A DNA stretch of 43,931 bases, taken from a bacterium. GTDB lineage: Bacteria > UBP6 > UBA1177. Position 1 is the stretch's first letter. Every line of letters starts with the position of its first letter. The position numbers and the translations under genes are program-made. Location: contig JAEESW010000019.1 in the NCBI GenBank assembly GCA_016290135.1, positions 1-43,931 on the forward strand, written 5' to 3'. The notes under the pieces are model-generated. The model had not been told where the DNA came from, made no database searches, and saw nothing but the letters and a program-made list of their open reading frames with translations. Shown one piece after another: positions 8,950-16,903 of the stretch.

Positions 8950-10743
8950 ATGAAGAAGATCCTTTTTTTGGCAGTTCTCGCACTGATGTTCGCTGTTTCG
9001 TGCAGCAACGGTTCATCAAAAATAACTCCCAGCGGTCAGCACGACGACTCCGATCAGAGCGGGAGCAACGACGGAGACACAGAGATCCCTGACGGCGGAG
9101 ACACGGCAGACAGCGAATCTCCCGATGGAGACGACACGCCGGACACCGAACTTCCTGACGGCGGAGATTCGTCCGACACAGACTTGCCGGATAATGACAA
9201 GATAGTTGAAGACCTTGATTTTGAATCGGGTTTCATCGCCCTTGAAAGTGTCGAATTTTCGTTGAAATCGCGCGAAGACAAAACAGGAAAAGCGATGATG
9301 TGGTACAACTTCCAGCCGGCTGACGAAAATCCGGAGAAAAAACCGCTTTTCGTCCTTTACAACGGCGGTCCGGGCTCCTCTTCCGGTCTGGTGTTCCTCT
9401 ACAACACCGCAAAAAGGACAGCAGACCAGGCCTTTTCAGAAGAGGGTTTCGCTGAAAACGCATCAAGCTGGACGCAGTTCGGTAACCTGCTTTATGTCGA
9501 TGCGCGTCAGACAGGCTTTTCTTACGGTATAATCGACGATCCCGAGAACAGGATCAGCAGAAGCGGTTATTTTTCGACATCGAATTTCAGCGTTTTTGTG
9601 GATGCTGCCGACTTTATCCGCGTGATCCTGCGCTTTTTGAAGAGCCATCCTGCGCTTGAATCGAATCCCGTGATCCTTGCAGGCGAAAGTTACGGCGGAA
9701 CAAGATCAACGGCGGTACTCAACATCCTCCTCAATGTTGCCGACTATTCTGAAAACAACAGGCCTTTCTACGATGAAACTCTTTTCAAAGAGATCGCGGA
9801 ACACTTTAAGAAAATCGATCCTTCTTTAAGCGGAATGCCTTCAAAGGAGATCGTGGCGAAACAGTTCGGAAGACAGATCCTGATACAGCCTCTCGTTGCC
9901 GGACAGGAACAATTCGACGCCGAAGGCGAACTTCTCGAAAGAAGCGACAGTCCGCTTTACACAGTCCAGGAGGAGACCGGCAGAAAATATACGCCGTGCG
10001 GCAACTCATGGAACTGCAACAAGCACAACCGCGCGCTGCAGTATATACAGAACGCAGGCCGCGACATCTACGCATACCGCAAGCCTTACAACTGGCTTTT
10101 CGACTACACCGATGTCGGAACGGCAAAAATGCTCCAGATGCCGATGTTCCAGGAATTCATCCTCAACGATCCTAAAAAGATAAATGAACTTTACGCCGAA
10201 AACAGGACTGGTGCTTTCAGATACGGCAGCACAAGCGGATATTCAAGAAATATCGAGGAGTCTCCGTCTTTCCAGAACCTTCCGGAACTCGAAAAGATCA
10301 TCATGAGATCCCGAATGGAACAGCGCAGCGCAAAACCTCTTTCCAGCGGGAACCTTGAAAGCGTTTTCGGGACACTCCCCTCTTACGATGAATACTTTGT
10401 CGATCTCAATTACGATATAAACTCGACATTCTACAGCGCTTCGATAGATCCTTACGACACAGTCAACGGCGAAATGTTCCTCGAAAACATCAGAACGGTG
10501 AAGACTTTCATAACTCAGGCCGAAGAAGACATCATCATCTTCGCAAAAGGTATCCCCGAATCACTCAAAAGTTTCGACGGAGTTTCAGGCGTGACGCTTG
10601 AAGACGACTCTTTCACCGTCAACTTCTCAGACGGACAGTCAGTCCTTGTGACATTCCCGTTCTATCCGGAAAGTTCACACAGTGTTTCGGTCAATCAGCC
10701 TGAGAAATTTTTCAACGACGTCAAAAACTGGCTGGATCAGTAA
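8950..10743 (+). CDS. Serine carboxypeptidase (S10 family) lipoprotein
   Basis: A 597-residue predicted secreted exopeptidase. Signal peptide with lipobox AVSC (Cys18), then an Asp/Gly/Ser/Pro linker to about residue 85. The alpha/beta-hydrolase domain follows, with the S10 motifs NGGPGSSS (oxyanion region), VDARQTGFSYG (a variant of the DQPxGxGFS motif) and AGESYGG carrying the nucleophile Ser247. A late His in PESSHSVSV fits the third catalytic residue; the Asp is less certain. The open frame begins at an ATG at 8938, but that ATG overlaps the GGAG element six bases before the ATG at 8950, giving a lysine-rich signal start. S10 enzymes usually act at acid pH. In an anaerobe's envelope the role would be scavenging or protein trimming (inference). 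Confidence 0.85.
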   Translation: MKKILFLAVLALMFAVSCSNGSSKITPSGQHDDSDQSGSNDGDTEIPDGGDTADSESPDGDDTPDTELPDGGDSSDTDLPDNDKIVEDLDFESGFIALESVEFSLKSREDKTGKAMMWYNFQPADENPEKKPLFVLYNGGPGSSSGLVFLYNTAKRTADQAFSEEGFAENASSWTQFGNLLYVDARQTGFSYGIIDDPENRISRSGYFSTSNFSVFVDAADFIRVILRFLKSHPALESNPVILAGESYGGTRSTAVLNILLNVADYSENNRPFYDETLFKEIAEHFKKIDPSLSGMPSKEIVAKQFGRQILIQPLVAGQEQFDAEGELLERSDSPLYTVQEETGRKYTPCGNSWNCNKHNRALQYIQNAGRDIYAYRKPYNWLFDYTDVGTAKMLQMPMFQEFILNDPKKINELYAENRTGAFRYGSTSGYSRNIEESPSFQNLPELEKIIMRSRMEQRSAKPLSSGNLESVFGTLPSYDEYFVDLNYDINSTFYSASIDPYDTVNGEMFLENIRTVKTFITQAEEDIIIFAKGIPESLKSFDGVSGVTLEDDSFTVNFSDGQSVLVTFPFYPESSHSVSVNQPEKFFNDVKNWLDQ

Positions 10744-10749
10744 CAGGAT

Positions 10750-10850
10750 CTCCCTCAGAGGGAGTGCCCGCAGGGCGATTTAAAGACAAACACTCTCCGC
10801 AGTCGCTTCGCGCCAACTTCCCGAACTTAGGGGAGCAGTTTAAAAAGCGG
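10750..10850. repeat. Intergenic palindromic repeat unit between convergent genes
   Basis: This spacer between two convergent genes holds two tight hairpins, CTCCCT-cag-AGGGAG (10750-10764) and GCCC-gca-GGGC (10766-10776). Further on come GTCGCTTCGCGCC and the near-inverted CTTCCC/GGGGAG. The composition is unlike the flanking genes and resembles dispersed palindromic repeats seen in many bacterial genomes. It could act as a bidirectional terminator, though no long T-run follows. Confidence 0.5.
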
Positions 10851-10867
10851 CGGCAGAAAATTAAGAT

Positions 10868-11461
10868 CTATTTTCCAAAGTATCTTTCAAGAAGTCCTTT
10901 GAGAGCTTTGCCGTGACGTGCTTCGTCGCGTGCCATCTCGTGAACTGTGTCGTGGATCGCGTCAAGACCGTTCTGTTTAGCGCATTTTGCAAGTTCGACT
11001 TTGCCTTTAGTCGCGCCGAATTCGCAGTCTACACGCCATTTGAGGTTTGCTTTGGTCGAAGCCTTCATGTTGGGCTCAAGGGTCTCGCCAAGAAGTTCAG
11101 CGAATTTTGCCGCGTGTTCAGCTTCTTCGAAAGCAGCCTTTTCCCAGTAGAGACCGATCTCAGGATAACCTTCCCTGTGAGCGATCCTCGCCATGCAAAG
11201 ATACATTCCGACTTCGGAACATTCACCGGTGAAGTTTGCCTTGAGCTGCTCAAGGATGAATTTTTTGTCTTCTGCCGAAACGTTTTCGTTGTTCTCTACC
11301 GTCTTGCTGTAAACACCGAACTCGTGTTCAGCCGCAAGTGTAAGCTCGTCTTTGATCTCTTCGAACATTTTTGCCGGAGCTTTGCATACCGGGCAGTTTT
11401 CCGGAGCGTTCTCGCCTTCATAAACATAACCGCAAACTTTGCAAACGAATCTTTTTGTCAT
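10868..11461 (-). CDS. Rubredoxin-rubrerythrin fusion (reverse rubrerythrin type)
   Basis: A 197-residue non-haem iron protein that reduces hydrogen peroxide (or oxygen) in the cytoplasm of anaerobes. The N-terminal rubredoxin site has CKVC (7,10) and CPVC (23,26) for one Fe(SCys)4. The rubrerythrin four-helix domain follows with the diiron ligands in [15 protein letters not shown] and ARDEARHG. In classical rubrerythrin the rubredoxin is C-terminal; this domain order is that of reverse rubrerythrins. The open frame extends to 11506, but the ATG at 11461 has GGAGG six bases upstream. Divergent from the LRAT-like gene. Confidence 0.93.
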   Translation of the reverse strand: MTKRFVCKVCGYVYEGENAPENCPVCKAPAKMFEEIKDELTLAAEHEFGVYSKTVENNENVSAEDKKFILEQLKANFTGECSEVGMYLCMARIAHREGYPEIGLYWEKAAFEEAEHAAKFAELLGETLEPNMKASTKANLKWRVDCEFGATKGKVELAKCAKQNGLDAIHDTVHEMARDEARHGKALKGLLERYFGK

Positions 11462-11547
11462 AACTTCCTCCTTAAAAAATCGATCAAGGGTCTTATCAAA
11501 AACCATTTCTTAATAAAACCTGTTCCCTATCAAGGCTTATTGCCATT

Positions 11548-11563
11548 TTGACGGAATTGTCAA
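11548..11563. promoter_or_regulatory. Inverted repeat in divergent promoter region (possible operator)
   Basis: TTGAC-ggaatt-GTCAA forms a perfect 5-bp-arm inverted repeat between the divergent rubrerythrin and LRAT genes. Each arm also resembles a -35 box: TTGACA (11563-11558) facing rubrerythrin and TTGACG (11548-11553) facing the other gene. The -10 boxes are weak on both sides. A regulator site shared by both genes is possible but unproven. Confidence 0.35.
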
Positions 11564-11618
11564 TTTTCATATTGATTTTTGCTGTCAGAAACTTATAAAT
11601 ACCGCTGCGGAGGAAAAA

Positions 11619-12152
11619 ATGACCGATTTAGTAGTGCATCACGAAAGCAGCAGTATCAAAAGGATCGTAAAAGACGATGAACTTCGGCCGGGCGATGTCG
11701 TCGGTGTCCACAGAATGCGGGGACTTTACGACCACTACGGCATATACACAGGAAACGGAGAAATGATCCACTACGCCGATCCGTCAGGCGATTTCGGAAC
11801 GAACATCATAGTCCACAGAACGACCCTTGAAAAATTCAAAGAGGATTCGGAATATATTTTTGTGATAGATTTCGACAAATACATCCAAAAGAACTCTGTG
11901 AAGATCACCGACATAATCACTCCGCTCGGGATCAACGTCGGTAACATCTTCAAACTTCTCCTCGGCAGCCACTACCACCTCTATTCACCCGAAGAGACTG
12001 TGCGGCGCGCCGAAGAACGTTTGGGAGAGAGGCATTACAACATCGCGACGAACAACTGCGAGCATTTCGCCATCTGGTGTAAAACAGGTGTCAGCGAATC
12101 GACACAAGTCGAAGATTTCCTTCAGAAAATCAGTAAGATCAAGATCCATTGA
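11619..12152 (+). CDS. LRAT-domain (NlpC/P60 superfamily) protein
   Basis: A 177-residue protein with the lecithin:retinol acyltransferase fold, a circularly permuted NlpC/P60 papain-like fold. Seen directly: ELRPGDVVGVHR, DHYGIYTGNGEMIHY with candidate catalytic His39 (and His51), and the signature NNCEHFAIW with the nucleophile Cys147. Members act as acyltransferases, phospholipases or thiol hydrolases; the bacterial substrate is unknown. No signal peptide, so probably cytoplasmic. A short hydrophobic stretch (about 98-116) could touch a membrane. The ATG has GGAGG at a normal distance. Divergent from rubrerythrin and convergent with tmk, 35 bp away, so likely monocistronic. Confidence 0.87.
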   Translation: MTDLVVHHESSSIKRIVKDDELRPGDVVGVHRMRGLYDHYGIYTGNGEMIHYADPSGDFGTNIIVHRTTLEKFKEDSEYIFVIDFDKYIQKNSVKITDIITPLGINVGNIFKLLLGSHYHLYSPEETVRRAEERLGERHYNIATNNCEHFAIWCKTGVSESTQVEDFLQKISKIKIH

Positions 12153-12187
12153 GAGCGTCCGGCCTCTTCTGCATAAAGGCGGCACGA

Positions 12188-12799
12188 CTATTTTTTATCA
12201 GCAAAAAGCGGTGCGAATTTTTTCTCGATATCGCCGTAGATTTCAGAAATTTCAAGATTGCCGTCAAGGTAGATGACTTTAAGATTGTCCTTGAACTCTT
12301 TGATGACTTCGCGGTAGTTCCTGTCAATCTGCTGCAGAAGTTCGCGTTTTTCGTAAATTTCGGTCGAAGTGCGGAACTTAGTCAGCCTTTCCACAGCCTT
12401 GTCGACTGAAACATCAACAAAAACAAGGACATCCGGCAATGTCGCAAAACGGTTTATCCCTTTCACCCATTCGTAGCTCACATTAAGAGACTGATAAGCG
12501 ATCGAACTGAAAAAGTATCTGTCGGTGATGACTGTCTGTTTTTTCCTGAGCGCAGGCCAGATCTCTTCACGCAGATGGTTTATCCTGTCGGCCGCAAAGG
12601 AAAGAGCGAGCATTTCGTGGATAAGCGGCGTGTCGCTGTTGGTTTCGCCGAGAAAATTGCGGACGATCCTGCCCGTCGCAAGCGATGTCGGCTCGGCAGT
12701 GAGGTATACAGCCTCGCCTTTTGTCTCCAGGAATCTTTTGAGTTCCCTGATAGTCGTGCTTTTGCCGCTTCCGTCGATCCCTTCAACTGCGATAAACAT
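12188..12799 (-). CDS. tmk: Thymidylate kinase
   Basis: Phosphorylates dTMP to dTDP with ATP in the cytoplasm, an essential step in dTTP synthesis. The 203-residue length is typical. P-loop EGIDGSGKST (6-15), the dTMP-binding EPTSLATGR region, the DRYFFSSIAYQ motif and a lid region with RLTKFR are visible. Its ATG shares one base with the TAA of the upstream lipoprotein gene (TAATG), so the two are translationally coupled. It is the last gene of a five-gene minus-strand run. Confidence 0.95.
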   Translation of the reverse strand: MFIAVEGIDGSGKSTTIRELKRFLETKGEAVYLTAEPTSLATGRIVRNFLGETNSDTPLIHEMLALSFAADRINHLREEIWPALRKKQTVITDRYFFSSIAYQSLNVSYEWVKGINRFATLPDVLVFVDVSVDKAVERLTKFRTSTEIYEKRELLQQIDRNYREVIKEFKDNLKVIYLDGNLEISEIYGDIEKKFAPLFADKK

Positions 12800-13425
12800 T
12801 ATTTTTCCTCCAGAGAGTAAATTTTCAAATCATCGAATTCGACATCCGATCTCCAGTTCGCGAAAGAGAGTTTTGAAAAGCCGTCACTAACTTTGAGAGG
12901 CGTTTCGTCGTTATATTCCAAAAAGAGTTCTCCGTTCACGAACCACTTGATCTTATCGGACGATCTTTCGACCCTCACTTTGTAGAGCCTCCCCTTTTCA
13001 AGACCTGCATCCCTCTTCTCGCTGCGCTTTTTTTCGTGTTCGTGGAGTCTGGAGATCACCGAGACACGGTTGTTCCATCCGCCTAAAATGAAGGTGTAGC
13101 CGTCACCGTGGTCGTGGATCTTTCCGTCGCCCCAGAGGTTGAACTTGACATCCACTGCGTCACTGTAGCTTTTCATCGTGAGTTCGACGACGGCGTTCTG
13201 CGGCAGATCGACCGATTTAAGGACAAGATTCCTGTTTTTCGCCGTTCTGCACCTGAGTCTGCCGTCAGAAATTTGCCAGTCACCGCCCTGAATCTCGTAG
13301 TTATCCCCTATTTCGGCGCGGTTGAAATCATCCTCGAAAATTTTAACGGTCCTTTTTTCAGAACTGCACGCAAAAGCAAAAATGAGAAGAAAAAGGAAAA
13401 CCAAGGTTTTGGAAAGAAGTTTCAT
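12799..13425 (-). CDS. Lipoprotein with concanavalin-like (DUF1080-type) domain
   Basis: A 208-residue lipoprotein, signal peptide with lipobox AFAC (Cys20). The body, starting at the FEDDFNRAEIGDNYEIQGG region and ending SDVEFDDLKIYSL, is an all-beta jelly-roll of the kind found in DUF1080 and other laminin/lectin-like domains that bind or sit beside carbohydrates. No catalytic residues can be assigned. Its ATG directly follows the stop codon of the DegT aminotransferase, and its stop overlaps tmk. The link to these housekeeping genes is probably only shared transcription. Confidence 0.72.
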   Translation of the reverse strand: MKLLSKTLVFLFLLIFAFACSSEKRTVKIFEDDFNRAEIGDNYEIQGGDWQISDGRLRCRTAKNRNLVLKSVDLPQNAVVELTMKSYSDAVDVKFNLWGDGKIHDHGDGYTFILGGWNNRVSVISRLHEHEKKRSEKRDAGLEKGRLYKVRVERSSDKIKWFVNGELFLEYNDETPLKVSDGFSKLSFANWRSDVEFDDLKIYSLEEK

Positions 13426-14529
13426 TTAGAAAAATTTCTTAATGTTTTCAATAATATAATATTGTTCTTCTTTCGTAATGAAAGCCGAGATCGGAAGACT
13501 TACGATCTCCTGGCTGACACGCTCCGAAACAGGGAAATCGCCAAGTTTGTAGCCCAGATTTTCGTAAGCCGCCTGAAGATGAAGCGGTTTCGGATAGTGT
13601 ATTGCCGTCGGAACACCTGCGTTTTTCAGGTGCTCGATGAATTTTTCGCGCTCTTTCACACGGATGGAGAACTGTGCGACGACTGAATTTCTGTCGCTTC
13701 TGACTTTCGGAAGAACTATTCCGTCTATCCCCGCAAGATTGTCGCAGTAGTATTTCGCAGCCGAAATCCTCTTTTCAAGCGCTTCGTCGAGATATTTCAT
13801 CTTCACATTGAGAACTGCCGCCTGAACTGAATCGAGCCTTCCGTTCACGCCGACATACTGGTGAAAGTATCTCGCCGTCTGGCCGTGGACGCGCAGGCTT
13901 GCGATCTTTGCAGCAAGAGCCTCGTCGTTCGTGAATACAGCGCCGCCGTCACCGTAGCAGCCGAGCGGTTTTGACGGAAAGAAGCTCGTGCAGCCGATCT
14001 TTGAAAGATTGCAGCTTTTTTTACCTTTATAAACTGCGCCGAAGCTCTGGCAGGCGTCTTCTATAACTGCGATCCCGTGTTTTTCTGCGATAGAATTGAT
14101 CTCATCCATATCGGCAGGCTGACCGTAGAGCGAAACCGGGATCATCGCCTTTGTTTTCGGCGTGATCTTAGCTTCGATCAGCTTTGGATCGATGTTGTAG
14201 GTCTCCTCGTCGATATCGACAAAGACAGGAGTCGCGCCGAGAAGTGAAATGACTTCAGCCGTAGCGATAAAAGTGAAAGGAGTCGTAATTACCTCATCCC
14301 CCGCGCCGATCCCCAGAGCCATGAGCGAGATCATAAGCGCGTCCGTTCCGCTGCCGCAGGTTATCGCAGCCTTTGAACCGGTGTAAGCCGCAAGTTTCGC
14401 TTCAAGTTCCTTTACCTGAGGCCCCATGATGAAAGTTGCGTTAGCGCACACTTCCTGCATCGCTGCGTCAAATTCTTCTTTATAAGCCGCATATTCAGCC
14501 TTTAAGTTCATAAATTCGATCTTCTGCAT
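13426..14529 (-). CDS. DegT/DnrJ/EryC1/StrS-family sugar aminotransferase
   Basis: PLP-dependent transaminase that puts an amino group on a nucleotide-bound keto-sugar for surface polysaccharide, usually from glutamate. The 367-residue length is standard. Motifs: GSGTDAL (phosphate loop), TPFTFIATAEV, IEDACQSFGA with the PLP-ring Asp, and FFPSKPLGCYGDGG with the Schiff-base Lys187. The whole protein resembles the WbpE/WlbC type acting on 3-keto sugars, but substrate cannot be fixed. The preceding gene's TAG forms part of its AGGAG ribosome-binding site. No other sugar-nucleotide genes lie beside it, which is unusual for this family. Confidence 0.9.
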   Translation of the reverse strand: MQKIEFMNLKAEYAAYKEEFDAAMQEVCANATFIMGPQVKELEAKLAAYTGSKAAITCGSGTDALMISLMALGIGAGDEVITTPFTFIATAEVISLLGATPVFVDIDEETYNIDPKLIEAKITPKTKAMIPVSLYGQPADMDEINSIAEKHGIAVIEDACQSFGAVYKGKKSCNLSKIGCTSFFPSKPLGCYGDGGAVFTNDEALAAKIASLRVHGQTARYFHQYVGVNGRLDSVQAAVLNVKMKYLDEALEKRISAAKYYCDNLAGIDGIVLPKVRSDRNSVVAQFSIRVKEREKFIEHLKNAGVPTAIHYPKPLHLQAAYENLGYKLGDFPVSERVSQEIVSLPISAFITKEEQYYIIENIKKFF

Positions 14530-14538
14530 AGAAATCTC

Positions 14539-16857
14539 CTAAAATTTTATTACCGTTACCGAATCGCCCCCCTCTTCATTGCTGCCTGGAGCGAATGTGA
14601 ATTTGTATTTTTTCTGCAAGTCCGGAAGGAAATCGCGGATGAACTTTTTAAGTTTTCCGCTTCCCTGACCGTGGATTATCGTAAGCGAGACAGCTCCGCC
14701 TCCGAAAGCGGTGTCGAGCGATTTTTCTATCTTTTCAGCCGCATCTTCGACAAACATCCCTCTGACATCACACATCTCGATATACTTCGATTCGACCGTG
14801 TTTTTCGATGCTTTAGTCTTCACTTCCTTCGAAAATTCAAGAACGAGAAGCCTTTCGACAGGCGTTGAGAGCTGTTTTCCGCTGCTTGTGTATTCGGCCT
14901 TGCTGCCTTTCACTTTCTGTAAAATTCCTTCAAGTTTCAAAAGTTTGTCGTAAACGACCGTTTTGCCCGGGATCACTTTGTCGAGACAGTCGGAAAGCTT
15001 TGTTCCTTCTTTTGTATCGAGTGCCACAGTCTGGCGGTCTATCGCGTCCTGAAGAGTCTCCTTCTCTTTTTTGAGAAGAACGACTTTCTGCGGGACATCC
15101 TTTTCTCCAACTTTTTCAACTTTCTTTTTCAATTCAGCCTCCTCCATCTCGACAAGTTTTTTAAGGCTTCTGAGGCGCGTCTCCTCGAACTGTTTTTCCT
15201 TCATTTCGAGCTTTCTGCGAAGCTCCGATATCTCGCGTTCCTCAGCTTTGATAGTAGCTTTCGCAGCTTCGACCTCTTCAGTCAGCTCTGCAAGCTGCTC
15301 CTCTTTTTTGTGAAGGCGGTTTATCAAAGGCTCGACCCCGCTTTCCTTCGCAAGAAGAAGTTTTTCGAGCTTTTCGACGAATTCCTGCGGAAAACCGATC
15401 TTGCGGACAAGAGAAAGGGCGTTGCTCGAACCCACGATGTTGTATGAAAACTTGTATGTCGGCTTGTCTTTTGCCTCGTCGAAACCCATCGCAACGGGAA
15501 TGAATTTCTTATTCTGCAGCGCAATCGATTTGACTTCGGCAAGGTGGCTCGTAACTACAGAGAAGCACCCTTTTTCAGCGACAAATTCAAGATAAGCCCC
15601 TGCGATAGCGCCGCCCTGAAGCGGATCCGTCCCCGTTCCGATCTCATCGATCAAAACCAGGTCACGGCTGTTCAGTTTTTCCGCAGTCGCGCTGAGAAGA
15701 CGCAGATGGCTCGAAAAACTCGATTCTCCGGCAAAAGCGTCCTGATTGTCGCCTAAAATGAGAAAAATATTCTCAAAAAACGGGAGTTTTGCCGAAGCCG
15801 CAGGAACAGGGAATCCCCGCACCGCAAGCTCGGCGATCGCAGCCACAGTCTTTATCGAAACAGTCTTTCCGCCTGCGTTGGGACCGCTTACGACCATGAT
15901 CTTCTCTTCATCGGAAAAGATGAAATCGTTTTTGACAAGATTTTCGCGACGGCTGAGGAATACCGGCGGGAACCAAGCCTGAGTAAGTTTCATCGAATCT
16001 TCGCTGAATTCAGGTATCGCGCAGCCGTTTTCCTTCATCCAGAAGTATTTCGTGAAGACATTTTCGATGTGGACCGCCCTTTCGATGCACTTTTCGACAT
16101 AGCTGTAATTTCTGAAAAGAAGTCCGCGGAGCTCTCTGAGGATCCTGATTATCTCCTCAAGTTCCCTCGCCGCGAGAAGCGAGAGCGAGTTGTTGTGCTC
16201 GATGAGCGGCATCGGCTCCAGAAACGCCGTCTGGCCTGTCCGGCTGTAGTTGTGGATCACCCCTTTCACAGTCCGCTTGAAAACCGATTTGAACGGAAGG
16301 ACATAACGGTCATCGCGGATCGTGAACCAGTCTTCCTGCAGAAAACCGCTGTATTCGGGCGAAGTCGTCATTTTTTTGATCTCGTCGCCGATATTTCTGT
16401 GCGTATCGGCAAGCTGCTTTCTGATTTTCGCAAGTTCGGGGCTCGCGTTCGAATTGATCTCCCCTTTTTCGTTCACGACCTGCTTTATCGTCATCTCCAG
16501 GCTGACATTGTATTCGAAATTTAGAAGCGAGTGTATTTTCGGCGTGAATCCCTGCCTTTTCAGCTCCTCGCCCGACCTTCTGACAACGCCGAGGAAATCG
16601 CCAATAGTCCTGTAATTCATCGCTTCAAGCGGCTCGTTCGCCTCGAACATTTCGGTAACTGTCTTCACGCTGTCCAAATTGAACGGAAAAAGGCTTCTGT
16701 AATCGTTAGAAAGCGCCGCGGCCTCGCGGATCAGCGCAAATTCATGCTCACATTCCTCAATTGAAAGCCTTTCCGCCTCGTGTAGAGAGCGTTTTCCGTA
16801 TTCAGAAAGAGATTTTTCACCTATCCAGTCGATTATCGAATTCCATTCAGCAAGCAT
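14539..16857 (-). CDS. mutS2: MutS2 (endonuclease MutS2 / ribosome-splitting factor)
   Basis: A 772-residue MutS-family ATPase without the N-terminal mismatch-recognition domains. The helical lever region (1-300) leads to the ATPase core with Walker A SGPNAGGKT (324-332), Walker B VLIDEIGTGTDP, and a following switch TSHLAEV. A long coiled coil (about 510-620) comes next, then a C-terminal Smr domain (about 690-772) with CDVRGMFVEDA and IIHGQGSGKLK. MutS2 proteins suppress recombination in some bacteria and act on collided ribosomes in others. Start ATG is preceded by a GGGGGA element. Third-to-last in orientation terms: Xaa-Pro aminopeptidase upstream (46 bp), DegT gene 9 bp downstream. Confidence 0.95.
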   Translation of the reverse strand: MLAEWNSIIDWIGEKSLSEYGKRSLHEAERLSIEECEHEFALIREAAALSNDYRSLFPFNLDSVKTVTEMFEANEPLEAMNYRTIGDFLGVVRRSGEELKRQGFTPKIHSLLNFEYNVSLEMTIKQVVNEKGEINSNASPELAKIRKQLADTHRNIGDEIKKMTTSPEYSGFLQEDWFTIRDDRYVLPFKSVFKRTVKGVIHNYSRTGQTAFLEPMPLIEHNNSLSLLAARELEEIIRILRELRGLLFRNYSYVEKCIERAVHIENVFTKYFWMKENGCAIPEFSEDSMKLTQAWFPPVFLSRRENLVKNDFIFSDEEKIMVVSGPNAGGKTVSIKTVAAIAELAVRGFPVPAASAKLPFFENIFLILGDNQDAFAGESSFSSHLRLLSATAEKLNSRDLVLIDEIGTGTDPLQGGAIAGAYLEFVAEKGCFSVVTSHLAEVKSIALQNKKFIPVAMGFDEAKDKPTYKFSYNIVGSSNALSLVRKIGFPQEFVEKLEKLLLAKESGVEPLINRLHKKEEQLAELTEEVEAAKATIKAEEREISELRRKLEMKEKQFEETRLRSLKKLVEMEEAELKKKVEKVGEKDVPQKVVLLKKEKETLQDAIDRQTVALDTKEGTKLSDCLDKVIPGKTVVYDKLLKLEGILQKVKGSKAEYTSSGKQLSTPVERLLVLEFSKEVKTKASKNTVESKYIEMCDVRGMFVEDAAEKIEKSLDTAFGGGAVSLTIIHGQGSGKLKKFIRDFLPDLQKKYKFTFAPGSNEEGGDSVTVIKF

Positions 16858-16903
16858 CCGTCCCCCGAAAATTCAGAATAAATTCTGGAATAAATATAAG
16901 ATC

